Program-made: the position numbers and the translations under genes
Notes under the pieces: generated by a model
The model's database searches: none
What the model saw: the letters and a program-made list of their open reading frames with translations, nothing else
Told to the model about the DNA's origin: nothing
Origin: Magnetococcales bacterium
GTDB lineage: Bacteria > Pseudomonadota > Magnetococcia > Magnetococcales > UBA8363
Assembly: GCA_002753515.1 (NCBI GenBank)
Contig: PEAK01000038.1
Location: forward strand, 1 to 41,818
Length of the DNA stretch: 41,818 bases
Direction: 5' to 3'
In this document: piece by piece, positions 33,489 through 41,818 of the stretch
How positions within the stretch are numbered: position 1 is the stretch's first letter
How the letters are laid out: every line of letters starts with the position of its first letter

Positions 33489-33926
33489 TCACGAAATCAC
33501 CAGGGATTCGTCGGCTGGTGCCAGGGCGAAACCCTGACGCATCCATTCCAGTACGCCACCGATCAATTCGCAGGCGGCGAATCCATGCTCCAGAAAGGCT
33601 TGCAGGGCAATTTCCGTCCTGGGTCCCGAACGACAGATTAAAATATAGCGCAAGTCGGGATTGAACTTTTCCGGATGGAAAAGACGATGAAAACATTGGC
33701 GAAAAATGGAAGTGTCCTTCCTGTCGGCCAGGTTATGATCATTGGGGAAGAGGTAGGAACCCGGGATGATGCCCTCGCGTTGTTCGGAGGCGCACCGTAT
33801 GTCCAGGAGCATGACATTAGACGGATTGCTGGTTACGACCGTATGCAACTGCTCTACCGAGATCATCTCATTAAAAACTGCTTTTTCGATGATTTTTTCC
33901 ACTTCCTGTCCGTGAGGGTTATCCAT
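33489..33926 (-). CDS. Rhodanese-like domain protein
   Basis: 145 residues with one rhodanese domain: VMLLDIRCASEQREGIIPGS, then the active-site loop ICRSGPRTEIAL with Cys98 as sulfur carrier, and a closing ELIGGVLEWMRQGF. It moves sulfane sulfur or detoxifies cyanide; partners unknown. ATG 33926 has CAGG 4 nt upstream. It lies 67 nt downstream of the hemerythrin gene on the same strand and probably shares its promoter. Confidence 0.9.
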   Translation of the reverse strand: MDNPHGQEVEKIIEKAVFNEMISVEQLHTVVTSNPSNVMLLDIRCASEQREGIIPGSYLFPNDHNLADRKDTSIFRQCFHRLFHPEKFNPDLRYILICRSGPRTEIALQAFLEHGFAACELIGGVLEWMRQGFALAPADESLVIS

Positions 33927-33993
33927 AAGCCTGTCTACGGTTGTGTTTGGGGATGGAGGAATGAGCCGATGCCACGCATCATTTGGGATGTTA

Positions 33994-34410
33994 TCACGAA
34001 GGTGTTGATGTCATGAATGGTTTGTACTGGGTATCCACATGGTTGATGTGGTTGGTGACCCACTCCACCAAAAACATTTTGACCGCACCGATTGCTTGAA
34101 ACTCCCGGTTTTTAACCTTGACCTTTAATTCCGCCAACATGTTGACCAGGAGTTGATGTTGTTCCAGGTGCTTGGCCAGAGTGGGATAATCGATATTGGC
34201 CAAGGCCAATTCTTCATCCTTGAAATGGCTGCTGGTGTATTTTTCCAGGCGACTGAAAATGGCATCCACCTGATCCCATTCATCGGGGAACGGGGTGCGT
34301 AGGCGAAAGCGGGAACACAAACGGGTGAATTCCTGCACGTAAAAGAGCAGTCGCTGGTGATCCTTGTTGAATTGTTCGACACCCACATCGGATACCGAAA
34401 GGTTGCCCAT
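33994..34410 (-). CDS. Bacteriohemerythrin
   Basis: 138 residues. All seven di-iron ligands are visible: His18 (NKDHQRL), His62 and Glu66 (HFKDE), His81 and His85 (HLEQH), His121 and Asp126 (HINHVD). The protein should bind O2 reversibly, for transport, storage or sensing in a microaerobe. I chose ATG 34410: AAGGAGAAGGAG lies directly upstream; the frame extends to 34491 without support. The promoter at 34464-34491 gives a leader of about 45 nt. Confidence 0.92.
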   Translation of the reverse strand: MGNLSVSDVGVEQFNKDHQRLLFYVQEFTRLCSRFRLRTPFPDEWDQVDAIFSRLEKYTSSHFKDEELALANIDYPTLAKHLEQHQLLVNMLAELKVKVKNREFQAIGAVKMFLVEWVTNHINHVDTQYKPFMTSTPS

Positions 34411-34463
34411 CTCCTTCTCCTTGATAAAGCCTTCTAACTCCACCCTGGCACTGTCATGTAGAC

Positions 34464-34491
34464 ATTTTACCACACTGTGACGAAAATGCAA
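34464..34491 (-). promoter_or_regulatory. Promoter of the hemerythrin-rhodanese unit
   Basis: On the minus strand TTGCAT (34491-34486), a 16-nt spacer and TAAAAT (34469-34464), preceded by TGG as an extended -10. The start site would be near 34457, about 45 nt before the hemerythrin ATG. Confidence 0.5.
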
Positions 34492-34631
34492 ATTGTTCGA
34501 TCTTTATTTGGCATTTTTTCATTTTTGCCAGGACTGGTCTGGATTTGCCAGCTTGTGGTAACCTTGAGCGCGTGATTGTTTGGGCAATGTGCCGGTTCCA
34601 CCACTTTTTGCGACAGGAAGGGCTCGAAGCA

Positions 34632-36272
34632 ATGGCTTTGGTTAACCGTTACCCTCAATGGAAAGCTCTTGAAACCCACCGGGAACAGAATGCCCGGATG
34701 ACCATGCGTGAACTTTTTGCCAAGGATCCCGGGCGGTTCCAAACTTTTTCCTTGCGTCTGGAGGAGATGCTTTTCGACTATTCAAAAAATTGCGTCACCA
34801 GCGAAACCATGACGTTGCTCATGGATTTGGCTCGGGCTTGTAACGTCGAGAAGTGGCGGGAGCGGATGTTTACCGGAGATAAGATTAATAACACCGAAAA
34901 ACGTGCGGTCGGCCACGTCGCCTTGCGTCGTCAATCGGATGAACCCTTCCTGGTCGATGGCAAAGATGCCATGCCCGAGGTGCGGGCTGTCCTCGATCAC
35001 ATGAAACAGTTTTGCCATGATGTGCATCGGGGGGTGTTCAAGGGGCATACCGGCAAGGCAATGACCGATGTCGTCAACATTGGCATCGGCGGTTCCGACC
35101 TGGGACCGGTGATGGTGTGCGAAGCCCTCAGACCCTATGCTAACAAGAGCATTCAGGTCCACTTCATTTCCAACGTCGATGGCACCCATGTTGCCGAAAC
35201 GTTGCGGCGTCTCAACCCCGAGACCACCCTCTTCATCATCGCCTCGAAAACCTTCACCACCCAGGAAACCATCACCAACGCCCTGTCGGCGCGTTCCTGG
35301 ATCGTGGATCGCTTTGGCGAAGCAGCGGTGGCCAAGCATTTCGTGGCTCTGTCCACCAACGCCCAAGAGGTGGCCAAGTTTGGCATCAATACCGAGAACA
35401 TGTTCGGATTTTGGGATTGGGTGGGGGGGCGCTACAGCTTGTGGTCGGCGATTGGTCTCTCCATCGCATTGGCAGTCGGGTTTGACAATTTCATGGCCCT
35501 GCATGCGGGCGCCTACGCCATGGACCAGCATTTCCGTACCGCTCCTTTGGAAAAAAACATGCCCGTACTCAAGGCCATGTTGGGTATCTGGAACCATAAT
35601 TTTTTGGGTGCGGAAAGTTTTGCCGTCCTGCCTTACGATCAATACCTCCATCGTTTGCCGGCATTTCTGCAACAAGCCGACATGGAATCCAACGGCAAGT
35701 GTGTCGCCCGCGATGGTGAGGCGTTGCAGGTGGCCAGTGGTCCGATCCTGTTCGGCGAGCCGGGGACCAATGGCCAGCATTCGTTCTACCAATTGATGCA
35801 TCAGAGTACCCGTGTGGTCCCTGCCGATTTTCTGGCATCGGCATTGACCCACAATCCCATTGGTGAACACCATCCCATCCTGTTGTCCAATTTCTTTGCC
35901 CAGACCGAGGCATTGATGCGTGGGAAAACATTGGATGAGGCGCGTGCGGAACTGCAAAAACAGGGTGTCGCGGGGGACGAACTGGAATTTTTATCTCAAC
36001 ATAAGGTATTCCCTGGCAATCGTCCGACCAATTCCATCCTGGTCAAACAGTTCGATCCCCGTACTTTGGGGATGATCATTGCCCTGTATGAACATACCAT
36101 CCATGTTCAGGGCATGGTGTGGGGGATCAACTCCTACGACCAGTGGGGTGTGGAGTTGGGCAAACAGTTGGCCAAACAGATTTTACCGGAATTGGTATCC
36201 AAGGAAGCCATTGCCAGTCATGATGCTTCCACCAATGGTTTGATCAACTACTATAAACAGTTGAAAGGGTGA
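34632..36272 (+). CDS. pgi: Glucose-6-phosphate isomerase
   Basis: Interconverts glucose 6-phosphate and fructose 6-phosphate in glycolysis/gluconeogenesis. 546 residues from ATG 34632, close to E. coli Pgi (549); AGGAAGGG lies upstream. A longer frame to 34545 adds a leader without family support. Signatures: [65 protein letters not shown] (with catalytic Glu and His) and the C-terminal Lys in [20 protein letters not shown]. All conserved. It is divergent from the hemerythrin gene and alone. Confidence 0.97.
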   Translation: MALVNRYPQWKALETHREQNARMTMRELFAKDPGRFQTFSLRLEEMLFDYSKNCVTSETMTLLMDLARACNVEKWRERMFTGDKINNTEKRAVGHVALRRQSDEPFLVDGKDAMPEVRAVLDHMKQFCHDVHRGVFKGHTGKAMTDVVNIGIGGSDLGPVMVCEALRPYANKSIQVHFISNVDGTHVAETLRRLNPETTLFIIASKTFTTQETITNALSARSWIVDRFGEAAVAKHFVALSTNAQEVAKFGINTENMFGFWDWVGGRYSLWSAIGLSIALAVGFDNFMALHAGAYAMDQHFRTAPLEKNMPVLKAMLGIWNHNFLGAESFAVLPYDQYLHRLPAFLQQADMESNGKCVARDGEALQVASGPILFGEPGTNGQHSFYQLMHQSTRVVPADFLASALTHNPIGEHHPILLSNFFAQTEALMRGKTLDEARAELQKQGVAGDELEFLSQHKVFPGNRPTNSILVKQFDPRTLGMIIALYEHTIHVQGMVWGINSYDQWGVELGKQLAKQILPELVSKEAIASHDASTNGLINYYKQLKG

Positions 36273-36280
36273 TTGGCTGT

Positions 36281-36335
36281 TGTTGACCAGACCCTTCATC
36301 GCAAGTTTTTTCTTGGATGAATGGGTCTGGCAACA
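36281..36335 (+). other. Long stem-loop after pgi
   Basis: CCAGACCC at 36287-36294 pairs with GGGTCTGG at 36323-36330. Inward, TTCATC pairs with GATGAA across one bulge; outward, TGTTG pairs with CAACA across another. The stem is about 19 bp. A run of six T lies in the loop, not after the stem, so it is an unusual terminator at best; it could stabilise the pgi transcript end. Confidence 0.55.
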
Positions 36336-36447
36336 GGTATGCCTTATCGTTACCCACAAGTTTCAATCATTGTTATTTCAGTGTTTTGTATTTTGCAAAG
36401 CGCTACCTTCATTGTGGTGTACTGACAGAATGGAAATCTATTGGTAA

Positions 36448-36939
36448 TCATAATATACCGTTCTGCGGTAACCTAATGGGCGTGTAACAGGTTTCACCTT
36501 CAAATGCAGGGTGTTTTTCACACCGGATATCCTCCCATCGATTATATCGTTCTATCGCCTCAGCAGTTATTTTCGCTATAATTTCCATTGACAGTGGCTT
36601 TTTTATACAATCAACTGCGCCAACTGAGAGAACCTCTTTGGCCGATTCCAGACTGTATTTACCTGTTATTACAATAATTTGCGTCATTGGATATTTCTTC
36701 TTCACACGCTGAATGAATTTAATGCCGTTATAATCCTGGAGATGAATGTCCATAAATATTATATTTGGAGTTTCATCATCAATGATTCCGAAAGCCTCGC
36801 TCATTGACATGGCTCTCATAAAGCTCAGATTACAGAAAATCGGCTGAAACCGGAGATACCGTTCGATGCTTTTTATAATCTCCAATTCATCATCTATTAT
36901 CATTAGTTTTAGTTTTTCATCGCTACAGTGAATTCCCAT
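36448..36939 (-). CDS. Stand-alone response regulator receiver protein
   Basis: 163 residues with one receiver domain: acidic pair Asp16-Asp17 (LMIIDDE), phospho-acceptor Asp64 (IIFMDIHL), Thr92 (VITG) and Lys114 (CIKKP). All the switch residues are present. The ~40 C-terminal residues (GETCYTPIRLPQNG) are no known output domain. No histidine kinase is in the window. The gene is AT-rich by eye compared with pgi. ATG 36939 has only a distant G-run upstream. It is divergent from a LuxR-type regulator that may be under common control, which is inference. Confidence 0.88.
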   Translation of the reverse strand: MGIHCSDEKLKLMIIDDELEIIKSIERYLRFQPIFCNLSFMRAMSMSEAFGIIDDETPNIIFMDIHLQDYNGIKFIQRVKKKYPMTQIIVITGKYSLESAKEVLSVGAVDCIKKPLSMEIIAKITAEAIERYNRWEDIRCEKHPAFEGETCYTPIRLPQNGIL

Positions 36940-37309
36940 TGAAAATGATCCCCCCCATGATGTGTTGACTTGGTGATTTCAACATAATCGATCCTAGTAA
37001 AGACTGGCCAACAATTCCTGGGATTCTGCCAAGGACGGAACATCATCCAAACATGCCACGTAACCTGTAAAGAATGACCATGGCAGGGGAATCCGTTACT
37101 CGTTCCCTTAACGGAATCAGGTACTTTGTTGACTTCCGAGAATAATCACGTGCAAATTGGTATACATCACCCATATGGGGTAGAAAAGTACCTTTTTTTA
37201 ATTTTTTTGTCGTGTATGATGTGAATGCGACTCGATAGTAGGAAATATACACAAGAAAAATACAACATATTCATAAAAAAATTAGTATTATTTACGCAAA
37301 GAGATCGAA
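36940..37309. other. Intergenic region between receiver and LuxR-type genes
   Basis: 370 nt, AT-rich. It contains a 6-bp hairpin (CCGTTA...TAACGG, about 37095-37120) and a perfect palindrome CCCATATGGG at 37170-37179. The latter lies about 130 nt before the LuxR-type gene and could be an operator. A 69-residue minus-strand frame (37043-37252) has no recognisable features. No convincing -10/-35 pair was found. Confidence 0.5.
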
Positions 37310-38572
37310 ATGGGCAGAAATATTGATTCTCAAATTCTAACCTGTATTGACGCCTTATATGATGCGGCTGTGGATCATAGAAAGCTTGAACAAACACTGA
37401 GGACCATCAACGTGGCCTTGGATGCGGATGGCTGTCACTTGGCGCACCATGATAGACAAAATCCATTGTTTGACATATCCATACTTTGTAGTGAAGGGCC
37501 AATACTTTGGAACGAGGATCTGGCAAAAAAATTTCAGAACCTGATTTTTGAAGATCCCCGCATCGTATTGGCCAACAATTTCCCTGGAAAGCCAATATCA
37601 TGCCGCACCTACCTGACGGATGAGGAACTTCATGCTTCCCGCGTCTATCAGGAAGTCCTCCGCTTTTCCAGGGCTGAATATACCCTGGGAGTTAATCTTC
37701 CAGGCAGTAACGATGATATTGTAACCGGCTTCGCTCTGTTCCGCGCTCCCGGAAAACAGCCATTTGACCAGAAAAATTGCGATTTCCTTGGAGAATTGGT
37801 TCCACACTTCAAACGACTTTTCATCATTCAAAAGAAGCTGGCAGAACTGGAGCTGGATAGTCGCATGGCCGTGAATACCTTGGACCACATTCCAATAGGG
37901 ATATTCATTGTCAACAGCCAGCTTTTAATTCGTTTCGCCAACGCCAGTGGTAAAGAACTATTGCATGATGCAGAAAGATTTAACGCAGGTTTATGCCGAT
38001 TGATGGTTCATAACCCCCGGGAACATACGGAACTGCAACGTATGGTGGTCAACATGACACAATGGCCACCAGACAAGCCGTCTCCGAGCCCCAATACCAT
38101 CTGTTTGACCGGAAACGGGGTGGATGTCCCATTGACGGCCATGGTTTCTCCTCTTGCATCGGCTAACCTGCCTGTAAAGTCTGATGTATTGGGGCAATCG
38201 CTCGCAGTAATATTTGTCACGGATCCACGAAAACCCCAGGAGGCACCACCGGAGTTATTGCAACGTTTGTTTGGTCTTACACGAAGAGAATCTGAAGTTG
38301 TTGAACAATTGGTCATGGGACGTTCACTCCAAGAAGCTGCGGAGTTCTTGGGCATATCGGATGATACGGCTCGTACCCATATCAAGGCGGTATTTTCAAA
38401 AACCGATACCTCTCGGCAATCCGATGTTGTGCGTCTGGTTCTGTCTTCTCCCGTATGGATTCAGAAAACGGTCTCCCAACAAAAATTGGCAACGCATTCC
38501 AACCAATCCTTGAAATCACATGGGATGCAAAAAATTTTAGGCACACTACCTGTCAATCAAAAGCTTATATAA
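37310..38572 (+). CDS. LuxR-type helix-turn-helix transcription regulator
   Basis: 420 residues. The C-terminal HTH (~320-385) is LFGLTRRESEVVEQLVMG followed by AAEFLGISDDTARTHIKAVF, a clear LuxR/GerE fold. The region before it (~180-290) looks PAS-like (LDHIPIGIFIVNSQLLIRFA), and the N-terminal ~160 residues may be a GAF-like sensor; neither ligand nor target is known. A ~40-residue basic tail follows the HTH. ATG 37310 has a weak AGAGAT upstream. Base composition is richer in AT than the left half of the window. Confidence 0.88.
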   Translation: MGRNIDSQILTCIDALYDAAVDHRKLEQTLRTINVALDADGCHLAHHDRQNPLFDISILCSEGPILWNEDLAKKFQNLIFEDPRIVLANNFPGKPISCRTYLTDEELHASRVYQEVLRFSRAEYTLGVNLPGSNDDIVTGFALFRAPGKQPFDQKNCDFLGELVPHFKRLFIIQKKLAELELDSRMAVNTLDHIPIGIFIVNSQLLIRFANASGKELLHDAERFNAGLCRLMVHNPREHTELQRMVVNMTQWPPDKPSPSPNTICLTGNGVDVPLTAMVSPLASANLPVKSDVLGQSLAVIFVTDPRKPQEAPPELLQRLFGLTRRESEVVEQLVMGRSLQEAAEFLGISDDTARTHIKAVFSKTDTSRQSDVVRLVLSSPVWIQKTVSQQKLATHSNQSLKSHGMQKILGTLPVNQKLI

Positions 38573-38665
38573 AAAACTATCGCGTCATCACATACCCGTA
38601 TAGCGGGTGCCATTTCTTTCCACTTTTGATCTTTCAAGCCGGGTTGTACAGTTGGGTTTGGATAA

Positions 38666-39307
38666 TCAGAGCGGCACCGCGTAGAAGGGCACGCTATCTT
38701 GAGTGTTGAGATCAATGGCTGAACCATCGGCATTGATGCCCCGCATCCTGCCCTGCGAAATATTGCCATCGTCCAGTGTTCGATCCACATCTCTGGCAAT
38801 ATCGAGGGGAAGATCCGCGAATTCGATGATGTGAGTCGGATTCCCCGTCAGGTTGGCTGTGGAAAAGTGCGAATCGGATGTGGCTACCACGCTTACAGTG
38901 CCAAAGCGGGATCTCATGGATGCGGTACCGCCTTTGATGAATCCCGCGCTATACAGGTGATTGGCGACACAGTCAACCTCGGTGGATTTGTTGGTGATTG
39001 CGGCTGTTTCAATTCTTCCATTACCCGCATTCGTATTTTGAGTTGGCGAATAATTACATTCTGATGTTGTGGCTATGGCACCAATGTCATTGTTGGCGTT
39101 AGGCAGATCCCCGGGGAAATAATGGTACCGTTCCTTGAACTGTTTCACCGCAATGTTCAAGTCGGTGGCCATGGCGACAATTTCTTTGGCATGGCCACTG
39201 TCGATCAGGGAGCGGCCCATCAGGATGCCGGACCCGACAATCAGTCCCATGATGACCATGGCGACGGCAACTTCGATCAAGGTAAATCCCGTTTCCTCAT
39301 GATTCAT
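38666..39307 (-). CDS. Type IV pilin-like / pseudopilin protein (shorter)
   Basis: 213 residues. The prepilin signal is short and standard: MNHEETG followed by FTLIEVAVAMVIMGLIVGSG, cleaved before Phe, with Glu5 of the mature protein. The helix continues with AKEIVAMATDLNIAVKQFKE, and the globular part has YHYFPGDLPNANNDIGA, a stretch seen in many environmental prepilin-like proteins. It would be assembled by a type II secretion or type IV pilus machine, which is not in this window. It lies 107 nt after the longer pilin gene on the same strand. Confidence 0.88.
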   Translation of the reverse strand: MNHEETGFTLIEVAVAMVIMGLIVGSGILMGRSLIDSGHAKEIVAMATDLNIAVKQFKERYHYFPGDLPNANNDIGAIATTSECNYSPTQNTNAGNGRIETAAITNKSTEVDCVANHLYSAGFIKGGTASMRSRFGTVSVVATSDSHFSTANLTGNPTHIIEFADLPLDIARDVDRTLDDGNISQGRMRGINADGSAIDLNTQDSVPFYAVPL

Positions 39308-39414
39308 GGCGGTTTGTATCCAGTTATGGAACTTGCACGGGAAATGGTGGAGAAATCACAAGAAAAGGCCGTTGTTGGACTTTGCCAAAGATCGTGTCCT
39401 TTCGTTCCCCATTT

Positions 39415-40893
39415 TCATGGGCAAGCCGATGAGTCCATCTTGACACCAGCGTTGGCAATTGTGGAAACCAAATCACCGACTGTGACATTATAGCAGATAT
39501 CATCACCGCTGCAGATTGCTGACAACCATCCCCCAGTCGTATCCGTATCCAAGGTACCATTGGGACCGAGGCTGATCAATCGGTAGGCAATACCGCTTGT
39601 ACCGGCTGCTCCAAAATATAGACCAGAGTTGTTTAAGGTTTGAGACGTGCTGGCAACGTTCGCATTGACGGAGTAATAGATATTTTTCCCCCAAGGGTCT
39701 GTGATATCTGTGGAGGTGAGTGCCGTCAGAACTGAGTAAGGAAGACCACCTCCTGCATCATAAAGGCCATTTTCCGTTCCAGCCGCAGGGGAATAGGTAG
39801 CCCCGGCGGGCAATCGATGGCGATAATGCTGGGCACAAGTCCAAATCACATTGTGATCTGTAACTTGAGAACCGACTACCGTTGGCCAAGTTGGTTCCGT
39901 GGAAGGATCGGTTTTTCCGTTTCCACTTGGAGTGGCAGTGTAATAATAGCCATTCGGGGTTGTTGGAACGACTTTCTGGTCTTGAGACATGGCCGAATTG
40001 GCAGACCATACCAGGTAACCGGTTGCGGTACTGCAATTCCTATCGACAGTGGCTTGGTCAACTGAGGCGAAATAGAAAAGTGCATTTTTTATTCTCGAAA
40101 CTTGTGTGTCCAGTGTCGTACGATTTGCCGATGAAGATTTAACCGTTCCTTCGCCAATCAATGGTCCAACCAAATCAGCTACAGTCATATACCCGATGAT
40201 ATCGTCAAATGCGCCACCAGTTGCAGCAGAATTATCAGAAAAGGGACGATCAATGTAGAATGAGGAAGAATAAGTGGTATTTGTACTTTCATCAGGGTTA
40301 TTTGTCGCGTCCGGCAGGGTGTTTCTGGTTGCCTTGAGAGAGTAGGCCCCGGCACTATTCGGGCCATGTGACAAAAGTACGACGACAACGTTGGAAGCTG
40401 TGTTGGAGGAGGACGTGGTTGTGCTTTTGATGGTCAGGCTACCGATACTGGATTCGTTCTTGTCGTTATTGACGTACGTACCAACACTGGTCCAAAAAGG
40501 GGTCGTTTTTCCAGGTTGAATCGTTGTGTCAATCCGGTAGGAAAAAAAATTTCCCCATCCATCGATGATCTGCTCCCTGGCTAGCCCAAGTGTCACGTAT
40601 GGAACAATGCCATAAGAACTGTTCGAGCATGTTCCTGACGAACTGACTTCTTTTCCAGTGAAATCTCCGGAGACGATCCAATCCGGGCACGGCAATTTTC
40701 CGTTAACCCGCAGATAGGAGATCATGGTATCCTTGATTATCTGCATCCGTTGTTTGGTCACGGTGTACGATGTTTGGCTCATTTTGGCATTAATGAAAGA
40801 CATGCCCAGGGATGCCAGGATACCGACAAGCAACATCACCATGGCCATTTCCGTCAGGGTGAAGCCTGATTTGTTATGGAAGGATTGTGTCAT
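39415..40893 (-). CDS. Large pilin-like protein with N-terminal methylation motif
   Basis: 492 residues from ATG 40893 (GGGGGAAG directly upstream; an in-frame start at 40926 is less likely). Signal MTQSFHNKSG, then FTLTEMAMVMLLVGILASLG, the class III prepilin helix with Glu5. The mature protein is far larger than a normal pseudopilin (150-250). Its ~450-residue outer part is rich in Ser, Thr, Asn and Gly (SSSNTASNVVVVLLSHGPNS, LISLGPNGTLDTDTTGGW). The latter block occurs twice in spirit (SHGPNSAG, SLGPNGT), so it may be two pilin-like halves. Possibly a minor tip pilin or adhesin. The start lies 23 nt after the Rieske gene. Confidence 0.85.
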   Translation of the reverse strand: MTQSFHNKSGFTLTEMAMVMLLVGILASLGMSFINAKMSQTSYTVTKQRMQIIKDTMISYLRVNGKLPCPDWIVSGDFTGKEVSSSGTCSNSSYGIVPYVTLGLAREQIIDGWGNFFSYRIDTTIQPGKTTPFWTSVGTYVNNDKNESSIGSLTIKSTTTSSSNTASNVVVVLLSHGPNSAGAYSLKATRNTLPDATNNPDESTNTTYSSSFYIDRPFSDNSAATGGAFDDIIGYMTVADLVGPLIGEGTVKSSSANRTTLDTQVSRIKNALFYFASVDQATVDRNCSTATGYLVWSANSAMSQDQKVVPTTPNGYYYTATPSGNGKTDPSTEPTWPTVVGSQVTDHNVIWTCAQHYRHRLPAGATYSPAAGTENGLYDAGGGLPYSVLTALTSTDITDPWGKNIYYSVNANVASTSQTLNNSGLYFGAAGTSGIAYRLISLGPNGTLDTDTTGGWLSAICSGDDICYNVTVGDLVSTIANAGVKMDSSACP

Positions 40894-40916
40894 AGCTTCC
40901 CCCAGTTCGGATGCAC

Positions 40917-41303
40917 TCATGAACAATTGCTGATAACGTATCCATCTCTGACAGTTACCGCAACCCTGTCCAATCCTTTGCCATCACATTCACCCTCGAC
41001 ACAAGCCCCGTTGGCCAACCGATACAAAGCACCGTGAACGCCACAACGAATCAGGTTGGAATTCTTGGGATGCAGGAAATTTCCCACCCCGTTGGGATTC
41101 AACGGCGTTCCAGTAAAATGTTTACATCCATTGACATAGGCCACAACGCCACCCTCATGTCTGAACAAAACAAGGCGTAGCCGACCATTCTCCGTCTCTA
41201 CCATCCGTTCCACGCCCCCAACCGCCGGCAATTCATCCAGGGAACAGATCTGCATCTCCTTTTTGAACACATGAATCGTTTGGGAACAATGCTCCTGTGT
41301 CAT
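40917..41303 (-). CDS. Rieske [2Fe-2S] domain protein
   Basis: 128 residues from ATG 41303; starts at 41372 (23 residues longer) and 41255 are also possible, and none has a strong ribosome binding site. The cluster ligands are Cys and His of NGCKHFTGTPLNP and of LIRCGVHGALYRLANGACVE (C-x-H and C-x2-H). It resembles the small ferredoxin components of ring-hydroxylating or nitrite-reductase systems, but no oxygenase is near. The gene sits between a pilin-like gene and a DUF4351-like fragment, so context does not help. Confidence 0.85.
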   Translation of the reverse strand: MTQEHCSQTIHVFKKEMQICSLDELPAVGGVERMVETENGRLRLVLFRHEGGVVAYVNGCKHFTGTPLNPNGVGNFLHPKNSNLIRCGVHGALYRLANGACVEGECDGKGLDRVAVTVRDGYVISNCS

Positions 41304-41337
41304 GGCTTGGTGCCCGATATTTGCATCAATTTGATCA

Positions 41338-41818
41338 TCATTCGGCAAGTACTTCCTCCAACGATTGGGCATCTACAAATCGCAGACTCCATTCCTCCAG
41401 CAACGCCTGGTCGGCATCAATCATTTTCTTACTAACCCAGTCAGGCACAGTACCAAAGCGGCGCTGCAACTGTCGGGTTAGTATGTGAGCCTCGCCTTCC
41501 TTATGGCCTTCCTTATGGCCTTCCTTGTGGCCTTTTCGCATAATGTCTCGTTCCCACTTTTCAACCTGTCTTGCCAGCATAGGTATCACCTCCTCAAATT
41601 TTTTGGGTATGGGCTGGGTAAAATCTGGTCCTTTAAGTCGTGCAAGACCTGTGACCAACAATTCACGAAACAACCGTTTAACTGGAGGTCCATCGGGATG
41701 CTTAGGCTCGAGGAAAAAATAAACTATCCCAAACCAGTCGATGAGCCAGTCATGGGATAAATGTTTATTGACCACCACTCGAGGCCATTTTTTCGCTCCA
41801 AACGTGCCTCAATGGATT
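41338..41818 (-). pseudogene. Truncated/frameshifted Rpn-like protein with DUF4351-like tail
   Basis: The clear part is 146 residues from a GTG at 41778. It has FEEVIPMLARQVEKWERDI, then (HKEG)3, then the tail RQLQRRFGTVPDW..EEWSLRFVDAQSLEEV, nearly the same as the tail of the Rpn protein at 7057-8019. The nuclease core is not in this frame: an in-frame TGA stands at 41811-41809. Another frame (IEARLERK) enters from the window edge and would join this one at a run of six A (41788-41793). So either a frameshift mutation or a -1 slip (A AAA AAT) separates the halves. Only about ten codons of the other frame are visible, so this is provisional. Confidence 0.5.
41494..41529 (-). repeat. Three tandem 12-nt units encoding HKEG
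   Basis: Three 12-nt units at 41494-41505, 41506-41517 and 41518-41529 (the last with one change) encode HKEG repeats in the linker before the DUF4351-like tail. Such linkers with x-x-E-G repeats are common in Rpn-type proteins. Confidence 0.85.

Noticed and set aside
37043-37252. Minus-strand 69-codon frame between receiver and LuxR-type genes
   Set aside because: No ribosome binding site or known pattern; the stretch contains a hairpin and a palindrome and looks regulatory.
38596-38610. ACCCG-TATAG-CGGGT hairpin as terminator of the LuxR-type gene or the pilin genes
   Set aside because: The stem is only 5 bp and no T-tract follows on either strand.
41494-41529. Short tandem repeats considered as a CRISPR array
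   Set aside because: Units are 12 nt, directly adjacent with no spacers, and code for HKEG in frame.

Overview
The window looks like chromosomal DNA from a Gram-negative proteobacterium. It encodes LolA (outer-membrane lipoprotein transport), RimO, YajQ, RarA, RhlE, type IV pilin-like proteins and a succinate dehydrogenase of the anchorless SdhABE type. Gene style (tandem-HAMP receptor, hemerythrin, SulP and MscS with cyclic-nucleotide domains, Rpn nucleases with DUF4351 tails) would fit a Magnetococcales-like lineage, but that is a low-confidence inference; no magnetosome genes and no rRNA are present.

Layout. 1-4200 (minus strand): the sdhA-sdhB-sdhE operon with a strong sigma70-type promoter. 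It ends at an intrinsic terminator with the 5' end of a class IIC group II intron sitting exactly behind the T-tract. 4372-9776: leuS, an Rpn-type nuclease gene, a TA-flanked inverted-repeat element in front of rhlE, and an orphan AbrB-type antitoxin gene. 9956-11878 (minus): MBL-fold hydrolase and Dyp-type peroxidase. 12121-18953 (plus): a housekeeping run, hypothetical-lolA-yajQ-rimO-rarA-sulP. 18954-22050 (minus): an MscS channel and a receptor-like HAMP protein with no output domain.

22518-28316 (plus) is the most interesting part. Seven genes overlap by 1-4 bases at every junction: FkbH-like acyl loader, acyl carrier protein, a 41-residue membrane microprotein ending in VYREF, an MBOAT acyltransferase, a MaoC-like hydratase, an SDR reductase and a membrane-anchored SGNH-like protein. 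This parallels the Gram-positive Dlt machine part for part (DltA, DltC, DltX, DltB, DltD), with FkbH instead of the D-alanine ligase. I read it as an envelope- or exopolymer-acylation machine that uses a glycerate-derived or other ACP-bound acyl group. The microprotein is short enough to be missed by ordinary gene calling.

28476-33481 (plus): a small DUF2934 protein, MoxR ATPase, DUF58 protein, TgpA-like transglutaminase and EamA transporter. 33489-34410 (minus): hemerythrin and rhodanese. 34632-36272: pgi. 36448-38572: a stand-alone receiver protein and a divergent LuxR-type regulator in a more AT-rich stretch. 38666-41303 (minus): two pilin-like proteins and a Rieske protein. The right edge holds a probably frameshifted gene whose C-terminal domain is a paralogue of the Rpn-protein tail at 7861-8019.
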